Positions 6,244 to 10,200 of a stretch of DNA of 10,200 nt are shown in pieces. Position numbers and translations under genes: made by a program. The notes beneath the pieces are model-generated. The model had not been told where the DNA came from, ran no database searches, and worked only from the letters and a program-made list of their open reading frames with translations. The first letter of the stretch is position 1; each line of letters starts with the position of its first letter. Source of the stretch: Acidobacteriota bacterium (GTDB lineage: Bacteria; Acidobacteriota; Vicinamibacteria; Vicinamibacterales; 2-12-FULL-66-21); assembly GCA_020200195.1 (NCBI GenBank), contig JAIVJE010000412.1, positions 1 to 10,200 on the forward strand. Reading direction: 5' to 3'.

Positions 6244-7138
6244 GCGAGCGCAACGACGGAGTGCACTCCCATGACCACGCGATCATTCACTCTTGCTCGT
6301 CTCCGACGGCATCGGGAAGCGTTCTTGAATCCACGCTTGCCGCTAAGCTCGGGCCGCGGCTGTTCTCGACGGGCACGATCCTGTACTCTCGGTGAAGAGC
6401 TACAACGAGCAACGTCGGGATGCACGCCAGATGATCGTCAAGGCGGCGCGCGAGCTGGACATGCTCGTAGTGCCCGAAGGCGGCTCCCTGTTCTACATGA
6501 ATCAGACGCACGTGCTGGACGGCCATACGGGAGTCGAGCACTCCCTGCCGCGGATCTACAAAGACACAGTGCAGCTCTTCGCCAAAAGCGCTGTCGGCTA
6601 CACGCCGACACTGATTGTAGGCTACGGTGGCTTGTCGGGCGAGTACTACTGGTATCAACACACCAAGGTGTGGGACAACGAGCAGTTGCTGCGGTTCACG
6701 CCGCGCGAGGTCATCGATTCGCGCTCGCGCCGGCGGACGATGGCGCCTGAGGAGGATTTCAATCACGTGCTGCTCGTGCGCGAAGCAGATTGCGGATGCG
6801 GGCGGCTCGGTGCAGCTCGGCGCGCACGGGCAGTTGCAGGGGCTGGGCGCGCACTGGGAGCTGTGGATGCTGCAGCAAGGCGGCATGATGGCGATGGAGG
6901 CGTTGCGCGCCGCGACCATCGATGGCGCGCGTCACCTGGGGCTGGAGGCGGACATCGGCTCCCTCGAGAAGGGGAAGCTCGCGGATCTCGTCGTTCTCGA
7001 TCGCAACCCGCTCGAGAACATCAGGAACACGGAAGCTGTGGCGATGGTGAGAACGGACGGCTATACGACGCGAAGACCCTGAATGAGGTCGCGCCTCAGA
7101 CACGTGCGCGGCTGCCATTCTGGTGGGAAAGGAAGTGA
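6235..7138 (+). pseudogene. TolB-class amidohydrolase remnant (deleted and frameshifted)
   Basis: This is the C-terminal part of a metal-dependent amidohydrolase of the kind fused to TolB/PD40 propellers in Acidobacteriota. Recognisable pieces, in order: GPRLFSTGTILY (to about 6386, one frame); VKSYNEQRRDARQMIV through VGYTPTLIVGYGG to RSRRRTMAPEEDFNH (second frame); QIADAGGSVQLGAHGQ through EKGKLADLVVLDRNPLENI (third frame); then NGRLYDAKTLNEV (second frame again) to TGA at 7138. About 30 residues expected between the first two pieces are absent at 6384-6390. One-base changes near 6778-6782 and 7047-7052 switch and restore the frame. The N-terminal half with the first metal-binding motif and any propeller is missing, so it cannot be an active hydrolase. 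The frame from 6392 stays open by chance for 248 residues, so automatic tools may call an intact gene. It ends 11 bases short of the convergent secreted-protein gene. Confidence 0.82.
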
Positions 7139-7141
7139 GTC

Positions 7142-7167
7142 CACCTGCTTCACCGGATAGGCAGGTG
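7142..7167. terminator. Hairpin between convergent 3' ends
   Basis: CACCTGC (7142-7148) and GCAGGTG (7161-7167) form a 7-bp stem with a 12-base loop. It sits exactly between the amidohydrolase remnant and the convergent envelope cluster, covering the stop codon of the latter. It could stall transcription from both sides; without a T-run it is not a classical intrinsic terminator. Confidence 0.35.
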
Positions 7168-7956
7168 CGTGAGCCGTTGCCGCGCGTCGGCGCCGACCGC
7201 ACCGTCCATGGCCGTCCAGATCTCCGTCCATATGGCAGTGAGCCTGGTCACATCCGCACCGCTGAGCCCAGCGGCCCGGTTGTTCTGTAACACGGCAAGC
7301 ACCGCGGCCTGCGCGCGATCGACGGCATCCTTCACGCGGCCCTTCTCGGTTGGGGTCATGGCCGACGCCGCGTCAATCGACCTCTCGAAGTAATCCCTTC
7401 CGCCGCTTGCGAGTGACAGCGCCTTTGCAACCGAGGAGGGCGTGCCGGCGGCAGGTGTCAGTCCAAGCCGCAGGTACGGAATCGTCCAGTTGTCGGCGGC
7501 GAATACCCCCTCGGGATTGGGCGACCAGATCCACGCATGCATCATCGCGAGCCGTGGAGAGTCCTGAGCCGCGCCGCCCATGTGATGGTGGGGCAGGACC
7601 GTTTCGTCCTCGATCGTGCGGAAGTGATCGTGCCACGCGTCCGCACCAACCGGTCCCGACGGCGGCGACTCACCGCCGAGCAACGGCACCGCGTAGCCCA
7701 CACCCAGCAGCCGCGGCTTGCCGTCGATCACGACGTAATTGAGGACTTCCGGCCGAGAGGCATCGAACGTTCCATCGAACACGAGATTGATCCGGATCCA
7801 GTGCTCGCCCATCGCGGGAAAATCCCGGCCGATACGACGGTAGCCGTCGCGGATAGCAGCCGCCTGATCGCGGTATTTGTCGGTTCCAGCACGCGCGCTT
7901 TCAATAAATGCAGGCACCGACCAGGTTACCGCCGCCGCGACGAGCCACGGCATCAT
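7150..7956 (-). CDS. Secreted hypothetical protein with His-rich motifs
   Basis: A 268-residue protein I cannot assign with confidence. Residues 1-23 look like a signal peptide (hydrophobic LVAAAVTWSVPAFI, then ESARA as cleavage site), though the n-region lacks the usual positive charge. The mature part has FPAMGEHWIRINLVFDG (47-62), a loop LPHHHMGGA (121-129), and RLAMMHAWIWSPNPEGVF (135-152). His52, His109, His111, His123-125 and His140 could form a metal site. The MGEHW and MHAW motifs recall periplasmic DUF5602/TTHB210-like proteins, but this is from memory and uncertain. The C-terminal third is helical. It is the last gene of a three-gene minus-strand cluster. Its ATG overlaps the upstream stop codon as ATGA, which suggests translational coupling. 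It is probably periplasmic or extracellular. Confidence 0.8.
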   Translation of the reverse strand: MMPWLVAAAVTWSVPAFIESARAGTDKYRDQAAAIRDGYRRIGRDFPAMGEHWIRINLVFDGTFDASRPEVLNYVVIDGKPRLLGVGYAVPLLGGESPPSGPVGADAWHDHFRTIEDETVLPHHHMGGAAQDSPRLAMMHAWIWSPNPEGVFAADNWTIPYLRLGLTPAAGTPSSVAKALSLASGGRDYFERSIDAASAMTPTEKGRVKDAVDRAQAAVLAVLQNNRAAGLSGADVTRLTAIWTEIWTAMDGAVGADARQRLTHLPIR

Positions 7957-8378
7957 GGCTCGATTCCCGCGAGTTGAGTCTGGCCGTTCGCCTTCAGCAA
8001 CGCGGCGAGGACGGCAGCCGCCATCCCGTGAGGGAAGCGGCTCACGAGACGAAGGCGCTCACGCACATCGCCAGCCGGCGCGATGCCATCGCGGATGGAA
8101 TAGCGCGAATCGAGCTGCTCGAACTTGGACGTGCGCACGGCCGCATAGGGCACGAGTCGGAGCGTCCTTTCATCCGTCTGTCCGATCCGAGAGCTGAAGA
8201 TGACCAGGCCCGCGTCCTGAAGCTCGATGACCTCTCCGCGAAGCTCGCCGCCATCGGTCGTGATCCTTGCCATGGCACCGTGGGGGTCCGTCGCCGGGCG
8301 GAATTTCTCCACTGTCAGCCCGTAGGAACAGGCCGCCGTCACCGAGGTAAGCACGAGCGCGATCAATACTCGATTCAT
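7953..8378 (-). CDS. Small lipoprotein with SH3-like fold candidate
   Basis: A 141-residue predicted lipoprotein. The N-terminus MNRVLIALVLTSVTAAC has a charged start, a hydrophobic core and a lipobox ending at Cys17, so it should be lipidated and envelope-anchored. Residues about 33-90 (ITTDGGELRGEVIELQDAGL, then TLRLVPYAAVRTSKFEQL) resemble a small beta-barrel module of the LSm/SH3-like type. A similar pattern lies in the upstream neighbour. The C-terminus is helical (HGMAAAVLAALLKANG). GGAG about 10 bases upstream of the ATG supports the start. The gap to the upstream gene is 19 bases and the downstream gene overlaps by 4 bases, so the three are surely one transcript. I know no function. 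Confidence 0.82.
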   Translation of the reverse strand: MNRVLIALVLTSVTAACSYGLTVEKFRPATDPHGAMARITTDGGELRGEVIELQDAGLVIFSSRIGQTDERTLRLVPYAAVRTSKFEQLDSRYSIRDGIAPAGDVRERLRLVSRFPHGMAAAVLAALLKANGQTQLAGIEP

Positions 8379-8397
8379 TGTCGTGGTCTCCGATCGT

Positions 8398-9454
8398 TTA
8401 CTGGACCGGGACGCGCGCCCGCAGGAATCGCTGTTCGAACGATTCCCGCGTACTGCCCCACTTCTTCATCGCCGTCAGGATCGCTTGGTCTGATGGCGTG
8501 AACGGCTCTGTCACCGTCGCTTCGCGGACCCATGAGCCGCGGATCCATTCCGTGTAATACCCCTGCGATGAGAGGAGGAACGTGCGGAAGCGCCCGGCTG
8601 GCACGCGACCGGCATTGAACCCTGCCACGAAACGCTGCCCTGGATTCGTCTGGAGGTACCTGTCGTCGGGCGCGCTCATGCTGGCGAGCGCGGTTATTTC
8701 CAACTTGCCATTTCGGTCGGTGACGGCGAACAGCGGTACCGACCGGGCTGACGCGTCGCGCGTCACGAAGGTCGCGTCCGTCGCGGCTCGTCGCCGTTGC
8801 GGCCGGCCGCGGTGTGCCGACGACGATCGGCGTTCCGTGCGAGTCCGGCACGACGACCTCACCAGGCCCGTGCTCGACTGCGAGGAGCTGCAGATGATTG
8901 ATGTAATGGGTCTCCATCGCCTCGTTGCGGATGTCGAGCGTCACGATCCCCCTCGCGTCCGCCTTTGCGTGGAGGCGATCGATGTCTCGCCCTTCGAAGA
9001 GTGGCGCGATGCTGCTTGAAAAGAGCTCGGCTTCTTCGACCTCCCCATCGTCCGAGTAGACCGTGGGACACGATCCGAATATCGCGACCGCGAGGAGCGC
9101 CGTCCCGACCACGGCGCCGGCTGTCGCGAGCGAGGAGACGAGGAAAGACTCGGCGCCATTCGTGCGCGTCCGGTAGCTCTCCAGCCCCAGAACCTCCGAT
9201 AGCTCGACCCGTTCGACGGTTGTGGAGTTCTTCAGTGTCGAATCGTGGCGGGCGCCTTCGCCGACCAGCGCATCCGCCGTCACGGCGACCCCCCATGGAT
9301 ACACAACCGTGGATCCGTCCTTGAGATGCGCTTTGACGGGACTCGCCACCGTCACCGGCGCGCGGGTGCTGATAGATTGAACGTCGAGCCGGCGCGAAAT
9401 GAAGACACACGCGGCAAGGGAGAACGACAACAGGACGACAAGAATTGTCTTCAC
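8398..9454 (-). pseudogene. Frameshifted lipoprotein with SH3-like module and GSCP motif
   Basis: Two overlapping frames form one protein of about 352 residues. The first starts at GTG (9454) with MKTILVVLLSFSLAAC, a lipoprotein signal with Cys16. Then come an SH3/LSm-like module (VKAHLKDGSTVVYPWGV at about 40-56, ending VELSEVLGLESY), a hydrophobic segment at about 105-127, and FGSCPTVYSDDGEVEEA (126-142). Next are LDIRNEAMETHYINHLQLLA and VVPDSHGTP. Near 8788 one extra base shifts the frame. The second frame carries PLFAVTDRNGKLEITALAS and FVAGFNAGRVPAGRFRTFL to TAA at 8400-8398. The first frame, left uncorrected, runs out of homology and ends at 8375. A TTG 132 bases upstream is a possible earlier start but would bury the signal peptide. 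I read it as an envelope lipoprotein heading the three-gene cluster; the biochemical role is unknown. The frameshift may be a sequence error. Confidence 0.72.
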
Positions 9455-9532
9455 GCCCGCCACATTACAGGCATAACGGATCGGAAGTCGTGAGCTGATC
9501 CTGAGGGAAGTCTGAAGAAGGGTGTCGCGAAC

Positions 9533-9562
9533 TTGCCTGCCGCGCGCCAAGGCCGCTATACT
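9533..9562 (+). promoter_or_regulatory. Promoter of the tRNA-Gln gene
   Basis: TTGCCT (9533-9538) and TATACT (9557-9562) are 18 bases apart and form the best sigma70-type promoter in the window. Transcription would begin around 9569, some 26 bases before the mature tRNA 5' end, as expected for a stable-RNA gene. Confidence 0.7.
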
Positions 9563-9594
9563 CAGGGTTTCCCGCCGCTCGACCAAAGCCTTAC

Positions 9595-9668
9595 TGGGAG
9601 GTCGTTCAACGGTAGGACACGTGGCTCTGGACCACGTTATCGGGGTTCGAATCCCTGCCTCCCAGCCA
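9595..9668 (+). tRNA. tRNA-Gln (anticodon CTG)
   Basis: The 7-bp acceptor stem is TGGGAGG (9595-9601) / CCTCCCA (9658-9664), followed by discriminator G and an encoded CCA (9666-9668). The anticodon arm is CGTGG-CTCTGGA-CCACG, giving anticodon CTG, which reads CAG glutamine codons. The T-arm is CGGGG-TTCGAAT-CCCTG with one G-U pair. The D-arm is short (GTTCAACGGTAGGAC). The strand is that of its own promoter just upstream. Its 3' part is the apparent insertion site of the neighbouring element, since the integrase gene ends inside it. The tRNA looks complete, as is usual when insertion regenerates the gene. Confidence 0.95.
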
Positions 9669-10200
9669 ATCTGCTAAGTTCAAGTTTTCCAACTCGTTAG
9701 GTTCGATCGTGGGCACCTCACGAACGGCGCGCGATCGAGGTTCGACACCCTCGTACTTGAAAGATTCTTGAAACTTTGCGCCTTCGCCGCGCTGTTGATC
9801 GGTCGCGCGCCTACGGCGCACAAGTGTGCTTCGGTCCGCCTGGGTCTTGCGCGCGCGCGGCCCGGCATCGGCGGCCGGGGGTTCGGGCGCGGGCGGTTCG
9901 AAGGTCAGTCCGCTCTCGAGCTTCGCTGCCGCGATCTGCAGGTTCTCCAGCTTCTGGTTGTCGTAGCGCTCGGTGGTCGTGATCGACGCGTGGCCTAGCA
10001 GGTCGCGCACCTGGGCCAGCGGGACGCCACGCTCGACCAGGCGCGAGGCGTACTCGTGCCGGAGGTCGTGCCACCGCAAGTTGATCTTGCGGAACGCGTT
10101 CTTCGATTCGCTCGACAAGCCCTTGTATTTCAGCCGAGCGGTCCACCGCGGGTTGATGCCGTGAGCTTTCAAAACGGTGCGCAGCCACGCATCGTGGAAG
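9606..10200 (-). CDS. Tyrosine-recombinase (phage/island) integrase, C-terminal part
   Basis: The frame enters from the right edge already open (FHDAWLRTVLKAHGINP), so this is the catalytic C-terminal part of a site-specific tyrosine recombinase. Three of the catalytic positions are visible: Arg in NLRWHDLRHEYASRL, His in VRDLLGHASITTT, and the nucleophile Tyr in ERYDNQ. After the Tyr there is an unusually long tail of about 115 residues: a Pro/Ala- and Arg-rich linker followed by LADWLGGRDSNPDNVVQ and a TGA at 9608-9606. The last 63 bases are antisense to the tRNA-Gln gene, so the tail residues are dictated by tRNA sequence. The WLGGRDSNPD ending is a common mark of integrases that target tRNA 3' ends. 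The gene would catalyse integration and excision of an element lying to the right. Confidence 0.9.
   Translation of the reverse strand, partial: FHDAWLRTVLKAHGINPRWTARLKYKGLSSESKNAFRKINLRWHDLRHEYASRLVERGVPLAQVRDLLGHASITTTERYDNQKLENLQIAAAKLESGLTFEPPAPEPPAADAGPRARKTQADRSTLVRRRRATDQQRGEGAKFQESFKYEGVEPRSRAVREVPTIEPNELENLNLADWLGGRDSNPDNVVQSHVSYR
9641..9668. other. Probable attachment site (attL/attR) in the tRNA 3' end
   Basis: tRNA-targeting integrases usually recombine in the T-arm and acceptor 3' half, and here the integrase gene terminates within this tRNA. The T-arm to CCA segment is therefore the likely att core. The exact core cannot be set without the second copy, expected at the far end of the element beyond the window. 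Confidence 0.5.

Noticed and set aside
8375..8785. The continuation of the first lipoprotein frame to 8375 as a genuine 403-residue C-terminus
   Set aside because: After the shift point this frame turns Arg-rich and antisense-like, while the overlapping frame carries sensible protein sequence ending just before the next gene's ribosome binding site.
1..10200. CRISPR array, rRNA genes or insertion-sequence transposase
   Set aside because: No regularly spaced repeats, no conserved rRNA segments, and no transposase motifs were seen; the only mobile-element gene is the integrase at the right edge.

Overview
The window is GC-rich and gene-dense. Its clearest lineage marker is an 856-residue serine/threonine protein kinase fused to an extracytoplasmic TolB/PD40-type beta-propeller. 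Together with a TolB-class amidohydrolase remnant and two small SH3-like lipoproteins, this suggests an Acidobacteriota-like (possibly Vicinamibacteria) soil or sediment bacterium. The lineage is inferred from protein style; no rRNA is present.

Layout. Bases 1-678 (-) hold most of an isochorismatase-family cysteine hydrolase that runs off the left edge. Bases 815-1650 (-) hold a broken regulator: a catalytically dead alpha/beta-hydrolase half followed, after a frameshift, by a LuxR-type HTH domain. Bases 1651-2201 contain no complete gene, only a coding-like orphan 3' tail and a hairpin. Bases 2202-4772 (-) are the receptor kinase. Bases 4773-7140 look like a graveyard: an internally deleted Gp49/HigB-type toxin, its truncated HigA-type antitoxin with an intact-looking palindromic operator, one intact VOC/PhnB-like gene on the opposite strand, and an amidohydrolase pseudogene with a deletion and two frameshifts.

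Bases 7150-9454 (-) are a compact three-gene cluster for exported proteins: a frameshifted lipoprotein with a GSCP motif, a 141-residue lipoprotein, and a 268-residue secreted protein. The last two overlap by ATGA. Their functions are not known to me, so this is the best candidate for an undescribed envelope system. Bases 9595-9668 (+) are a tRNA-Gln(CTG) with a good promoter. A tyrosine-recombinase integrase (-) enters from the right edge and its 3' end lies inside the tRNA gene. This is the signature of an integrative element inserted at a tRNA 3' end, so the mobile cargo should lie to the right of the window.

The kinase, the regulator and the envelope cluster share no visible common circuit. 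What unites the window is the number of broken reading frames: at least four probable one-base frameshifts and at least four clean deletions or truncations. The frameshifts could be sequencing errors or real decay. The deletions within homologous domains are harder to explain as errors.
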